NCBI RefSeq assembly: GCF_001742305.1
Contig: NZ_MJAT01000033.1
Span: forward strand, 124,001-188,000
DNA: 64,000 nucleotides
Direction: 5' to 3'
Source: Desulfuribacillus stibiiarsenatis
GTDB taxonomy: Bacteria > Bacillota > Bacilli > Desulfuribacillales > Desulfuribacillaceae
Below the pieces are notes generated by a model that worked only from the letters and a program-made list of their open reading frames with translations, made no database searches and was not told the origin of the DNA. Every line of letters starts with the position of its first letter. The first letter of the stretch is position 1. The translations under genes and the position numbers were made by a program. Positions 55,186-64,000 of the stretch are shown here, one piece after another.

Positions 55186-55359
55186 AAACTGTCCCCCTCG
55201 TAGTAACAAATGACTATTTGACTTTCTTTTATCATAATTGAAAACACGTTTATATGCAGTGATAAAACTCACGGATTACGACCAATTTAAAAAATTTTCA
55301 ATAGTTGTACTTTCGCAAAAGCACGGTAATTTATTACTAATGTGTTGCTAAAAGAAAAA

Positions 55360-55387
55360 ACCAGATTGATGGGGGGATCAACCTGGT
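55360..55387 (-). terminator. Terminator of ablAB
   Basis: On the reverse strand ACCAGGTTGAT and ATCAATCTGGT pair over 11 bp with a six-base loop, followed by TTTTTTCTTTT. It lies about 160 bp past the ablB stop; 55388-55545 holds no gene. Confidence 0.75.
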
Positions 55388-55545
55388 AAAGGCTATGCTA
55401 TATTCTAGGTATCCTAAGATAAATGATCTTACGGTTTTATTTCTTCATATATTTTAGGATATTCAGAATGATGATTGTCTAATTCCATATATATTTATAT
55501 TTACACCATCGCTCAGTATTCGTTAGAAGAGCTAGTATAAGTTTC

Positions 55546-56394
55546 TTATACAGTAGTGTTTAATTGCTTCTCCCAAATATTCATGCTTTCATATTGACCG
55601 CATATATGACAATTATTCACAAGCCGCCCACGATATTGATAGCCTCTATTGCGGAACACCATTGTAATTCCTAAGCTTCGAGCCCTCGCTAGACTATACA
55701 CACATGGTATATCCAGTGTAAGCATCTCCGTTTCAAGCGCATCAATCAAATTATCCATAAGACCCAAACCTCTATATTCCGGTAACGTCGCACAATCTGT
55801 CATTTCTGCATTTTTGTGATTCCAATCGATTTCTGCCGAAGCTACACTCGCAATTCTATCATCGATTACGCATACTTTAAACAGTACGTGTTGATTCATA
55901 ATCTCTGCAATATAGGATGGATCATGTAGTTGCGTTGGATACGTACTAAATACCTTGCGAAATATCTGACTTAACTCTTGAGCATCTGCTGTCGTTGCTG
56001 TTCGTGTGACAATCTTGATCTGATCTCGCCGCGAAGTGTCCATGTTGGACGTGTACTGCTCTGTTTCTAGCAAAACTTTATCTTCTTCAGCCGAATATGG
56101 ATTCTGTTGTCTCTCGTCTTGTAGGAACAACGATAATAGATATGCCTTCTCCCCTCGGAAAAACTTTTCAATTGTACCTTCTATTTGAAACCCGTATCTA
56201 CGATACTTCCGATAGGAATATTCCCCAGCAGTCACAATAATCTTATCAAGATTCTTTGCTTTTGCGATACACTTTAGTGTTTCTACTTCATCACGAGCCA
56301 GTTCATTATTATAATTCACAATCTTGATTCTACTGTTCTTATGATCAAGCACGGCATTTGCAGTTCCTGGCTTACCTTGTTCATTTAGACGCAT
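55546..56394 (-). CDS. ablB: Beta-lysine N6-acetyltransferase
   Basis: The protein is about 282 residues from the ATG at 56394, one nucleotide after the kamA stop; AAGGAG is 12 nt upstream, rather far. The frame extends to 56445, so a start inside kamA is possible. An N-terminal AblB-specific domain is followed by a GNAT acetyltransferase domain (about 140-282, LPEYRGLGLMDNLIDAL). It acetylates beta-lysine to N-epsilon-acetyl-beta-lysine, a compatible solute. Confidence 0.93.
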   Translation of the reverse strand: MRLNEQGKPGTANAVLDHKNSRIKIVNYNNELARDEVETLKCIAKAKNLDKIIVTAGEYSYRKYRRYGFQIEGTIEKFFRGEKAYLLSLFLQDERQQNPYSAEEDKVLLETEQYTSNMDTSRRDQIKIVTRTATTADAQELSQIFRKVFSTYPTQLHDPSYIAEIMNQHVLFKVCVIDDRIASVASAEIDWNHKNAEMTDCATLPEYRGLGLMDNLIDALETEMLTLDIPCVYSLARARSLGITMVFRNRGYQYRGRLVNNCHICGQYESMNIWEKQLNTTV

Positions 56395-56395
56395 A

Positions 56396-57691
56396 TTAAC
56401 TGGTCGCTCCTTGAATATCTTCAAACGCCTTACGTCTCTCTTCACGCATGTTTCCTTCTGGAACTAAACTAATTTCCTTATCATTAAACAATGTTCCCAA
56501 GCCGCTGGCTGCTAACTTTTTCCCTTTTTTATCACGGCACAGCTCTTTCGTACAAGTCGTACAATCGCTAGCGCTATTCTCTGGTTCTGTGTATACGCAA
56601 ATGACACCCTCGTAATTACGCAAAATTGTTTTATCACTAGATTGCGAAATTAAATATTGTGGATTTACTGGAATCTTTCCACCGCCTCCAGGCGCATCGA
56701 CTACAAATGTAGGAACGCTAAGACCAGACGTATGTCCACGAAGCAATTCTATAATCTCTATTCCCTTCGAGACAGAAGTTCTAAAATGATCAATTCCTTG
56801 AGACAAATCGCACTGGTATAGATAATATGGTCGAACTCTCATTTTCACAAGTTCATGACATAGTTTCTTGATAATATGGTGACAGTCGTTAATGCCCTTT
56901 AATAGAACACTCTGATTCCCCAAAGGTACACCGATATTTGCAAGCTTTGTGCAAGCTTCTTTCGCTTCAGGAGTGATTTCGGATGGGTGGTTAAAATGTG
57001 TATTAATCCATACTGGATGGTATTTTTGAATGATAGCGCACAATTCCGGGGTAATTCTTTGGGGTAATACTACGGGCGTTCTTGTCCCTAAACGAATAAT
57101 TTCGACATGTGGTATTGCTCTTATGTTTTTCAGCAAATATTCAACTAAATCGTCCGATACACAAAGGCTATCGCCTCCTGATATCAAAACATCTCGTATC
57201 ACTGGATTGGACTTAATGTACTGAATTGCACGGTTAATCTGTGCTAACGGCATTGTCTTGTCTGTGTTCCCTGCAACTCTTCTGCGAGTGCAATGTCTAC
57301 AATACATAGAGCATTGATCAGTCACTAATAGTAATACTCGGTCCGGATAACGATGGGTAATCCCTGGCACTGGCGAATCTACTTCCTCGTGCAATGGATC
57401 TTCCATATCATGACAACCTGTCTCTAGCTCCAGCTTTGTCGGTATGGCTTGTTTGCGAATCGGACAATCTGGGTTCTTCGAATCGATTAGAGTAGCATAA
57501 TGTGGAGTAATGGCCATCGGTAGAGTTTCCAGACAGGTTTTAATCCCTTGCTCCTCTTCTTCTGTAAGATCTACAATTTCCTTCAACTCCTCCAAGGTAG
57601 TGATTCGATTTCGAAGCTGCCACTTCCAATCGTTCCAATCCTCAGGTGATACATCTTTCCATAAGCGAAATTTGGTATAGTCTTTCCTCAA
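56396..57691 (-). CDS. ablA: Lysine 2,3-aminomutase
   Basis: This is a 431-residue radical SAM enzyme. The 4Fe-4S/SAM motif is CSMYCRHC (Cys127, Cys131, Cys134), and the PLP-binding lysine lies in APGGGGKIPV. It turns L-lysine into beta-lysine. TTG start behind GGAGG. It is followed by ablB after 1 nt, which makes this the osmolyte pathway rather than lysine fermentation. It differs from EpmB by its length and by the partner gene. Confidence 0.96.
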   Translation of the reverse strand: MRKDYTKFRLWKDVSPEDWNDWKWQLRNRITTLEELKEIVDLTEEEEQGIKTCLETLPMAITPHYATLIDSKNPDCPIRKQAIPTKLELETGCHDMEDPLHEEVDSPVPGITHRYPDRVLLLVTDQCSMYCRHCTRRRVAGNTDKTMPLAQINRAIQYIKSNPVIRDVLISGGDSLCVSDDLVEYLLKNIRAIPHVEIIRLGTRTPVVLPQRITPELCAIIQKYHPVWINTHFNHPSEITPEAKEACTKLANIGVPLGNQSVLLKGINDCHHIIKKLCHELVKMRVRPYYLYQCDLSQGIDHFRTSVSKGIEIIELLRGHTSGLSVPTFVVDAPGGGGKIPVNPQYLISQSSDKTILRNYEGVICVYTEPENSASDCTTCTKELCRDKKGKKLAASGLGTLFNDKEISLVPEGNMREERRKAFEDIQGATS

Positions 57692-57882
57692 TTGAATTCC
57701 TCCTTTTCCCCGAAAAAAATAATTTTCCTCGACTATTCAATTGTATCACGACCAAAAATTTACAACAAAGTGTGTCATCATGGGTCACATGTCTGTGCCT
57801 TTCATAACCTTGACTTAGGGGGAGTCACCTATGATATATGGAAAATTGCTCTAGATAACTCCCATCTCGTCTATATTTCAAA

Positions 57883-57915
57883 ATTGCCTTGCTTTTGCCC
57901 TGCTTTTGCCCTGCT
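57883..57915. repeat. Triple 11-bp tandem repeat
   Basis: Three copies of an 11-bp unit, TTTGCCCTGCT (the first diverged, ATTGCCTTGCT), lie directly 3' of the NagD-like gene. 57692-57882 holds no gene. Confidence 0.6.
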
Positions 57916-57921
57916 TGCCTG

Positions 57922-58701
57922 CTAAAGTATCCATTGATTTAAGGAATCAATACAATACGTTGGTTTCCTGTCTTTTTGTTGCAAATCTTCTTTTGAAGTA
58001 AATCCAGTAAAAACGAGTAACGTATCCATACCAGCGTTAAAACCTGTGCAAATATCCGTTTCATAGTTATCGCCAACCATCAGTGCCAAATCTTTTGCTA
58101 CCCCTAGTTTCTCAAGTGCGTACTGTGTAATGATTGGCATTGGTTTGCCAACAACGATTGGTTCTATGCCAGTGGATGTCGTGACGACTGATACAATCGA
58201 TCCATTCCCTGGTAGTAGGCCCCGCTCGGTAGGAATCGCGCGATCGAGATTTGTCGCAAGTAGTTTTGCCCCATTGCGAATTGCTAGACATGCAGTAGCA
58301 AGTTTCTCATAGTTGATATGACGGTCAATCCCCATCACAACATGGCTAGGATTGTCTTCTGTAATCTGAATTCCTTGGCTTTTAACCGCTTGTATCATCC
58401 CTTCTTCCCCAATCACATAGGCACGGATTCTCTCGTGCTGGTTTTCTTGTACTAGAAATCTAGCAGCAGCCATGCTCGATGTATACACATGGTCTACAGT
58501 GATTGTAAGTCCATAGGAGTTAAGCTTTTCTGCTACTTGCAGTTGGGTCTTTGACGAATTATTCGTAAGAAACAGAAACGGAATGTTTCTCTCCTGTAAC
58601 CGCTTTACAAATTCGATTGCCTCAGGAATTGGCTCTGTTCCACGATATATAGTCCCATCTAAATCTAGCAAATATCCTTGATACTTTTTCAACCGCTCCA
58701 T
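57922..58701 (-). CDS. HAD-superfamily IIA phosphatase (NagD/YutF-like)
   Basis: The 259-residue protein has HAD motif I DLDGT (13-17), motif II LTNNSS (about 46-51), a class IIA cap with GIDRHINYEKL, and motif IV MVGDNYETDI (about 214-223). It should be a cytoplasmic phosphatase of small sugar phosphates, nucleotides or p-nitrophenyl-type substrates. The exact substrate is unclear. Monocistronic. Confidence 0.92.
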   Translation of the reverse strand: MERLKKYQGYLLDLDGTIYRGTEPIPEAIEFVKRLQERNIPFLFLTNNSSKTQLQVAEKLNSYGLTITVDHVYTSSMAAARFLVQENQHERIRAYVIGEEGMIQAVKSQGIQITEDNPSHVVMGIDRHINYEKLATACLAIRNGAKLLATNLDRAIPTERGLLPGNGSIVSVVTTSTGIEPIVVGKPMPIITQYALEKLGVAKDLALMVGDNYETDICTGFNAGMDTLLVFTGFTSKEDLQQKDRKPTYCIDSLNQWIL

Positions 58702-58830
58702 TCTATCACCTCAGTATTATTCTATGCGAAACAACTTAGAATCACAATTCTAATAGAAATATCGTATAGTGTTGCTAACGCACCACTCTACTACTTCATT
58801 AAATATTATACTTTCTTATTATAATGAAAA

Positions 58831-58855
58831 GAAGATGGCACACTTCGCCACCTTC
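58831..58855 (-). terminator. Terminator of the pur operon (after purD)
   Basis: GAAGATGGC (58831-58839) and GCCACCTTC (58847-58855) form a stem with one mismatch, followed on the reverse strand by a T-rich tail. It lies 57 nt past the purD stop. Confidence 0.7.
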
Positions 58856-58911
58856 TCCTGTATCATCCAACTATCTAATTATCTAAAATCCTTACTTCAG
58901 TTGCTAGATTA

Positions 58912-60201
58912 CTATTGAACGTTTTTAATTCCTTTTAACCCTATATCGGTACGATAGTGCGCACCTTCAAATGCAATGTAAGGAATCGCCTGATATGCAT
59001 AATCGCGAGCTTGCAATAAATCCATGCCTCTCCCCATAACACCTAACACGCGTCCACCATTCGTTACAATTTCTCCATCCTTAGTTGTGGTTCCAGCATG
59101 GAACACATATACGTTGTTGCCAAACTCCCTATCAATCTGCTCTAGACCAGTAATGACACGACCCTTTTCATAGGTGCCCGGATAGCCCCCTGCTGCCATG
59201 ACAATACATACGGTAGCATCATTCGACCACTCAATGTCAATGTACTCAAGTTTTCCTTGAATGACGGCACTAAAGACTGAGATGATTTCCGTTTCTAAAC
59301 GCGGTAGTACCACTTGTGTTTCTGGATCTCCAAAACGAGCATTAAATTCAATAACTTTCGGACCGTCTTTCGTAATCATTAGACCAGCATATAGGACGCC
59401 TTTGTAAACAATCCCTTTATCTTTTAGTGCATCGACTGTTGGTTGAATAATTGTTTTTACAACCTCATCCGTAAGCGACGCAGGGAATTGCGGTACTGGA
59501 GAATACGTTCCCATTCCACCAGTATTCGGTCCTTCGTTATTGTCAAACACTGGCTTATGATCCTGTGCCATCACCATCGGAACTACCGTCTTCCCATCGA
59601 CAAATGCCATGATTGTTACTTCTTCACCTTCTAAGAACTCCTCAATCACGACTCGACTTCCAGCGTTGCCAAAGATACTATCGCCCATGATTTGGTCTAC
59701 AGCATCTAATGCTTCTTCCAAGGTCATAGCTACAATTACACCTTTACCTGCTGCTAAACCATCTGCCTTTACTACAATAGGGGCACCTTGTTTACGAATG
59801 TATTCCTTCGCTGCCTCTAATTCTGTAAACGATGCATATGCTGCTGTTGGTATGTTATACTCTACCATTAGTTTCTTCGCGAATTCCTTACTAGCCTCGA
59901 TTTGTGCAGCATCTTTCGTAGGACCAAATGCTGGTATCCCTGAATCCGTTAATGCATCCACAAGACCAGCAGAAAGTGGCGCTTCTGGGCCGACGACAAC
60001 AAGATCCATCGTCTTCTGTATGGCAAAAGTAACAATTTCCTCGATGTCTAATTCATCGATTGCTACGCATTCACATTGTGGAATTGTCGCGATTCCAGGG
60101 TTACCAGGCGCAACATACACATTCAGCACTTCAGGACTTTGAGCCAATTTCCATGCGAGTGCATGCTCACGTCCACCACGACCAACAACTAAAACTCTCA
60201 T
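58912..60201 (-). CDS. purD: Phosphoribosylamine-glycine ligase
   Basis: The start is the ATG at 60201 (AGGAGG 7 nt upstream), giving 429 residues. Contents: N-terminal VGRGGREHALAWKL, ATP-grasp domain (AYASFTELEAAKEYIRKQ) with EEFLEGEEVTIMAFVDG, NTGGMGTYSPVP and FNARFGDPETQVVLPRL. It joins glycine to phosphoribosylamine, step 2 of purine synthesis. Last gene of the purF-M-N-H-D segment. Confidence 0.97.
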   Translation of the reverse strand: MRVLVVGRGGREHALAWKLAQSPEVLNVYVAPGNPGIATIPQCECVAIDELDIEEIVTFAIQKTMDLVVVGPEAPLSAGLVDALTDSGIPAFGPTKDAAQIEASKEFAKKLMVEYNIPTAAYASFTELEAAKEYIRKQGAPIVVKADGLAAGKGVIVAMTLEEALDAVDQIMGDSIFGNAGSRVVIEEFLEGEEVTIMAFVDGKTVVPMVMAQDHKPVFDNNEGPNTGGMGTYSPVPQFPASLTDEVVKTIIQPTVDALKDKGIVYKGVLYAGLMITKDGPKVIEFNARFGDPETQVVLPRLETEIISVFSAVIQGKLEYIDIEWSNDATVCIVMAAGGYPGTYEKGRVITGLEQIDREFGNNVYVFHAGTTTKDGEIVTNGGRVLGVMGRGMDLLQARDYAYQAIPYIAFEGAHYRTDIGLKGIKNVQ

Positions 60202-60218
60202 ATTCAAACCTCCTGCGA

Positions 60219-61760
60219 TTAGTGTTTAAAGTGGCGCACTCCTGTGAACACCATCGTTATTCCATGTTTATCTGCTTCTTTGATAGAGTCTTCATCTCGA
60301 ATCGATCCACCTGGCTGAATGATTGCTGTAATTCCTGCCTTAGCTGCCGCTTCTACTGTATCTGCCATTGGGAAGAACGCATCTGACGCTAGGACTGATC
60401 CTTTTGCATTAACTCCCGCTTGTTCTATGGCTATCTTTGCTGAACCGACACGGTTCATCTGCCCTGCTCCAACACCAATCGTTTGATTATCCTTCGCTAA
60501 TACGATAGCGTTTGATTTCACATGCTTTACTACCTTCCAAGCAAATAATAATTGGCGAATCTCTTCTTCCGTAGGCTGACGCTTTGTCACTACTTTTAAT
60601 TCGGTTGCCTCTATTGTCTTCAGGTCTTGCTTCTGAACTAAAAGACCACCACCAACCTTTAATGTTGTATACGGATTTCTTAAATCATTGCTTGCCTCTA
60701 TGTCTATCTCTAACAAACGTAGGTTTTTCTTCGCCGTAAGAATCGATAGTGCCTTGTCTGAAAACTTCGGCGCTACAATGATTTCTAAGAATACATCTTT
60801 CATTGCATTCGCCGTCTCTTCATCAACCTCGCGATTGAGTGCAACAATCCCACCAAAAATTGATACAGGGTCTGCCTCATACGCCTTTTGGTAAGCACCG
60901 TAAATACTACCTGCAATACCAACCCCGCAAGGATTCGTATGCTTTACAGCTACTACTGCTGGCTCCGAATATTCTGCCAATATCGATAATGCAGCATGGG
61001 CATCATTGATATTATTATATGAAAGTTCTTTGCCATGAAGCTGTCTCGCTGTCGATATATTACCAGCATCCGGCAACGCTTCACGATAAAATGCAGCGTT
61101 TTGATGAGGGTTCTCTCCATAACGCAGATCTTGGATTTTCTCATACGTCATAGTGATTTTCTCTGGGAACTCTTGTCCTGTTTGCTTTGTTAAATATTCC
61201 GCAATTAACGCGTCATACGCAGATGTGTGACGGAATACCTTAGCAGCTAGTGCGATACGCGTTTCGTAAGAAACAGAACCCTTTTCCTGCAACTCGTTTA
61301 GGACTGGCTCATAATCTGTGCTATCGACTAATACAATCACATCCTTGTGATTCTTAGCCGCTGAACGTAGCATACTTGGACCACCAATGTCGATATTCTC
61401 GATTGCATCTTCTAATGTAACGTCAGCTTTAGAAATTGTCTCTTTGAAAGGATATAGGTTCACGATTACGAAATCGATTGGTTCAATTTGATTCTTTTCC
61501 ATTTGTTCAAGATGAGAAGGTAAGTCTCTACGCCCTAAAAGACCACCATGAACATTCGGGTGTAACGTTTTTACACGTCCATCGAGTATTTCTGGAAATC
61601 CTGTAATGTCAGATATACCGATTACAGGTACCTCGTTTTCTTGCAGAAGCTTTTTCGTGCCTCCGGTAGAAATAATTTCTACACCGATTTCTACTAGCTT
61701 TTTTGCCAATTCCACAATACCTGTTTTATCAGAAACTGATACCAGTGCTCGCTTTTTCAC
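60219..61760 (-). CDS. purH: Bifunctional AICAR formyltransferase/IMP cyclohydrolase
   Basis: The 513-residue protein has an N-terminal IMP cyclohydrolase ([25 protein letters not shown]) and a C-terminal formyltransferase ([12 protein letters not shown], about 269-280). It catalyses the last two steps of purine synthesis. It lies 58 nt downstream of purN and 11 nt before the 5' end of the purD frame. Confidence 0.97.
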   Translation of the reverse strand: MKKRALVSVSDKTGIVELAKKLVEIGVEIISTGGTKKLLQENEVPVIGISDITGFPEILDGRVKTLHPNVHGGLLGRRDLPSHLEQMEKNQIEPIDFVIVNLYPFKETISKADVTLEDAIENIDIGGPSMLRSAAKNHKDVIVLVDSTDYEPVLNELQEKGSVSYETRIALAAKVFRHTSAYDALIAEYLTKQTGQEFPEKITMTYEKIQDLRYGENPHQNAAFYREALPDAGNISTARQLHGKELSYNNINDAHAALSILAEYSEPAVVAVKHTNPCGVGIAGSIYGAYQKAYEADPVSIFGGIVALNREVDEETANAMKDVFLEIIVAPKFSDKALSILTAKKNLRLLEIDIEASNDLRNPYTTLKVGGGLLVQKQDLKTIEATELKVVTKRQPTEEEIRQLLFAWKVVKHVKSNAIVLAKDNQTIGVGAGQMNRVGSAKIAIEQAGVNAKGSVLASDAFFPMADTVEAAAKAGITAIIQPGGSIRDEDSIKEADKHGITMVFTGVRHFKH

Positions 61761-61818
61761 TACCTATTTCCTCCTAAAATTTCTTTATATATCATAATAA
61801 GTATCATATTATTAGCTT

Positions 61819-62448
61819 TTAGATAATCTCAGTCCGTCTTCCGTGGCGGATGATTCGGTTCTGCGCATATAGGTTCACAACTTCCACAACCATACGATGC
61901 TCATGTTGTTGGATTTTCGCTTGCAGGGATTGTTCTGTGTCGTGAAAATCAACCAGTACTGCTTGTTGCAGAATAATTGGTCCTGTATCTAAACCTTCAT
62001 CGACAAAGTGAATTGTACATCCTGATACCCTAACCCCCGCATCAATTGCCTGCTGTGGAGCATGAAGCCCTTGAAAGGCTGGTAACAACGACGGATGTAA
62101 GTTAATCATTCTTCCTTCATACGCCTGCAATAGTTCCTCACCGACAATCCTCATGTAGCCTGCAAGTACAACAAACTGCACTTCATGCTGGTGCAAGTAC
62201 TGTACAATTTGCTTTTCGTACTCTTGTTTCGACACAAAAGCTTTCGGCGATAGCTCATACGCTGGAATTTCTGCATTCCGTGCGCGCTCTATTGCCTTGG
62301 CACCAGGCTTATCTGTGATTACAGCTACAATCCTATATTGAGAGTTACTATCGTCTTGTCGATCGATTAACGCTTGCAGATTCGACCCATTTCCTGATGC
62401 AAGGACAGCTATTTTCAATCGTTGCGAATCTAAATTATTCGATTCCAC
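61819..62448 (-). CDS. purN: Phosphoribosylglycinamide formyltransferase
   Basis: The 209-residue protein has [13 protein letters not shown] (about 15-27) and the active-site motif [18 protein letters not shown] with the conserved catalytic segment [13 protein letters not shown]. It uses 10-formyl-tetrahydrofolate to formylate GAR. Its start overlaps the end of purM by 14 nt. Confidence 0.97.
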   Translation of the reverse strand: MESNNLDSQRLKIAVLASGNGSNLQALIDRQDDSNSQYRIVAVITDKPGAKAIERARNAEIPAYELSPKAFVSKQEYEKQIVQYLHQHEVQFVVLAGYMRIVGEELLQAYEGRMINLHPSLLPAFQGLHAPQQAIDAGVRVSGCTIHFVDEGLDTGPIILQQAVLVDFHDTEQSLQAKIQQHEHRMVVEVVNLYAQNRIIRHGRRTEII

Positions 62449-63469
62449 GAATCACAACTCCTGGCTCTTCAGCATTTCTCGCCTCGATATGCCCGATGCG
62501 GTAAGCAGTCTCGCCATGTTCTGTCGCTAATTGCATGACTGCATCTGCCTGCTCAGCAGGTACAACTAAAAGCATACCAATCCCCATATTAAATGTACGG
62601 AACATCTCACGTTTTGGAATTTGGCCTTTTTCTTCTAAGAAAGAGAAAATCTTCGGGATTTCCCAAGCTCCTAACTCGATTACAGCTTTATAAGCATCTG
62701 AGAAGACGCGAGGAATATTCTCGTAAAATCCGCCGCCCGTAATGTGCGCCGCCGCATGTAAAGCGAATTGCTCTTTCACAGCTAATACAGATTTCACATA
62801 AAGCTTTGTCGGAGTTAAAATCTCTTCCCCTATCGTCTTACCATTGAATTCTTGGTCAAATGGAATTTGATTGTCAGAAATGACCTTACGAACGAGTGAT
62901 AATCCATTCGAGTGAACACCACTAGATGCAAGCCCAATGATAACATCCCCTGCTTGTACCTTTGATCCATCAATGATTTCACTCTTATTCACTGCACCTA
63001 CAGAAAACCCAGCGATATCATACTCGCCTTCCGCGTACATACCCGGCATTTCAGCAGTTTCGCCGCCAATTAATGCGCAACCTGACATTGCACAGCCATC
63101 AGCAATTCCCTTGATAATCTGCTCAACCTTGCCCGGCTCTAGCCTGCCACAAGCAAGATAATCTAAGAAAAATAATGGCTCTGCACCTTGTACTACGATA
63201 TCATTGACACACATTGCTACCGCGTCGATACCAATCGTATCATGTTTATCCAATGCAAAAGCAACCTTCAGTTTCGTACCTACGCCATCCGTTCCTGAAA
63301 CTAGAACAGGCTCATGGAACTTTTTCAAATCTAACTGAAACAGCGCCCCGAAACTTCCCAAGTCTGTTAACACTTCTTTACGCCACGTTTTCTTTACGTG
63401 CGGTTTCATACGATTGACCGCTTCATTCCCTGCATCTATATCTACACCAGCATCTTTATATAAGCTCAT
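62435..63469 (-). CDS. purM: Phosphoribosylformylglycinamidine cyclo-ligase
   Basis: The 344-residue AIR synthetase has the nucleotide-binding loop [15 protein letters not shown] (about 57-71), the [17 protein letters not shown] core, and [14 protein letters not shown]. It makes AIR, step 5 of purine synthesis. It lies 7 nt after purF. Confidence 0.97.
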   Translation of the reverse strand: MSLYKDAGVDIDAGNEAVNRMKPHVKKTWRKEVLTDLGSFGALFQLDLKKFHEPVLVSGTDGVGTKLKVAFALDKHDTIGIDAVAMCVNDIVVQGAEPLFFLDYLACGRLEPGKVEQIIKGIADGCAMSGCALIGGETAEMPGMYAEGEYDIAGFSVGAVNKSEIIDGSKVQAGDVIIGLASSGVHSNGLSLVRKVISDNQIPFDQEFNGKTIGEEILTPTKLYVKSVLAVKEQFALHAAAHITGGGFYENIPRVFSDAYKAVIELGAWEIPKIFSFLEEKGQIPKREMFRTFNMGIGMLLVVPAEQADAVMQLATEHGETAYRIGHIEARNAEEPGVVIRGIE

Positions 63470-63476
63470 ACTGTCC

Positions 63477-64000
63477 CTACCTCTCTAAGCTATGTTTATC
63501 TTGTTCAATAATTTCCGTCGGATACGATCCACTGAAACATCCTTCACAATACCCACAGCATTGAGTTGCTTCACTGATAGCCCCTAAACGATCTTTAAAC
63601 GTGTCGAGCATTCCTTCTGTCGATAAGTATGCGAGGGTGTCTGCCCCGATATGTTCACGAATCTCTTCTATCGATTTACTAGAAGCAATTAACTCTTCTT
63701 TCGCAGAAGTATCTATGCCATAGTAGCAAGGGTGCGTTACTGGCGGTGAACTAATGCGAACATGCACCTCTGTAGCACCAGCTTCACGCAGCATGCTGAC
63801 AATTCGTCCGCTGGTAGTACCACGGACTATCGAGTCATCAATCATGACCACGCGTTTCCCAGCAACTACCTTGCGGACAGCGTTCAATTTCAAACGTACT
63901 CCGCGTTCTCTTAATTCTTGCGAAGGTTGTATAAAGGTTCTTCCTATATAACGGTTTTTGATTAACCCAAGCTCGTACGGGATATTGGCTTCTTCTGCAT
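63477..64000 (-). CDS. purF: Amidophosphoribosyltransferase, C-terminal part (5' end outside window)
   Basis: The reverse frame is open from the window edge to the stop at 63477 (about 173 codons). It contains the PRPP-binding loop [13 protein letters not shown], the [14 protein letters not shown] motif and the C-terminal [14 protein letters not shown]. This is the phosphoribosyltransferase half of PurF, which uses glutamine to make phosphoribosylamine, the first purine step. The N-terminal Ntn glutaminase is beyond 64000. The shorter frame starting inside is not a separate gene. Confidence 0.95.
   Translation of the reverse strand, partial: AEEANIPYELGLIKNRYIGRTFIQPSQELRERGVRLKLNAVRKVVAGKRVVMIDDSIVRGTTSGRIVSMLREAGATEVHVRISSPPVTHPCYYGIDTSAKEELIASSKSIEEIREHIGADTLAYLSTEGMLDTFKDRLGAISEATQCCGYCEGCFSGSYPTEIIEQDKHSLER

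Noticed and set aside
63477-63893. A 138-residue frame as a complete gene
   Set aside because: It is the 3' part of purF; the frame continues open to the window edge with PurF-like residues.

Overview
The window is a low-GC Bacillota (Bacillales-type) chromosome segment. The evidence is the B. subtilis-like clustering of yerB/yerC/pcrA/ligA/gatCAB, the purF-M-N-H-D gene order, a T-box on tyrS, lipoproteins with Firmicute-type lipoboxes, strong GGAGG ribosome binding sites and many TTG/GTG starts. A pentaheme NrfA with NrfH, a siroheme-type reductase fragment, clostridial-type ferredoxin, lysine 2,3-aminomutase and glycine-betaine uptake suggest an anaerobic or facultative, nitrite-ammonifying, salt-adapted organism. 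A haloalkaliphilic anaerobic Bacillales such as Desulfuribacillus would fit, but that is inference.

Layout: 1-0.8 kb is a partial MFS exporter. 1.0-5.5 kb holds a cupin, a GbsR-type repressor divergent from an opuA betaine ABC operon with a 32-bp perfect palindrome between them, and a hidden 59-aa winged-helix gene. 5.5-9.1 kb is tyrS with its T-box, a methyltransferase and threonine ammonia-lyase. 9.3-14.4 kb has an ABC-F ribosome-protection ATPase, a polar amino-acid ABC transporter and a pirin. 14.4-17.8 kb has an UvrA-like gene remnant and the carboxynorspermidine synthase/decarboxylase pair behind a long structured leader that ends in a terminator (riboswitch-like).

17.9-31.7 kb is an accessory region: XRE-like protein plus Fic, RhuM-like protein, an orphan zinc-finger protein, an IS3-family relic, a complete LlaJI/BsuMI-like restriction-modification operon (excisionase-like HTH, amino-methyltransferase, C5-methyltransferase, McrB-like AAA+ GTPase, LlaJI-type nuclease), two unrecognised large proteins, and a decayed antiphage-type reverse transcriptase gene (one nonsense codon, at least two single-base insertions, loss of the 3' end).

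31.8-64 kb is mainly core genome read leftward: rlmD, a small siroheme/ferredoxin protein, membrane and Asn/Glu-rich proteins, gatCAB, a ferredoxin, an alkaline-phosphatase-superfamily protein, a TagO-like transferase, ligA, a CBS-containing family II pyrophosphatase, pcrA, nrfHA with an Fnr/Crp-like box centred at about -41.5 of a predicted promoter, yerC, yerB, a DUF5665-like protein, a NIT-domain chemoreceptor, ablAB (N-epsilon-acetyl-beta-lysine osmolyte synthesis), an NagD-like phosphatase and purF(partial)MNHD.

How the genes work together: opuA and ablAB both serve osmotic adaptation, by uptake and synthesis. nrfHA, the NIT-domain chemoreceptor and the siroheme protein point to nitrite/nitrate or sulfite use. 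The accessory block is a defence island with both intact and decaying systems. No rRNA, tRNA or CRISPR array was seen.
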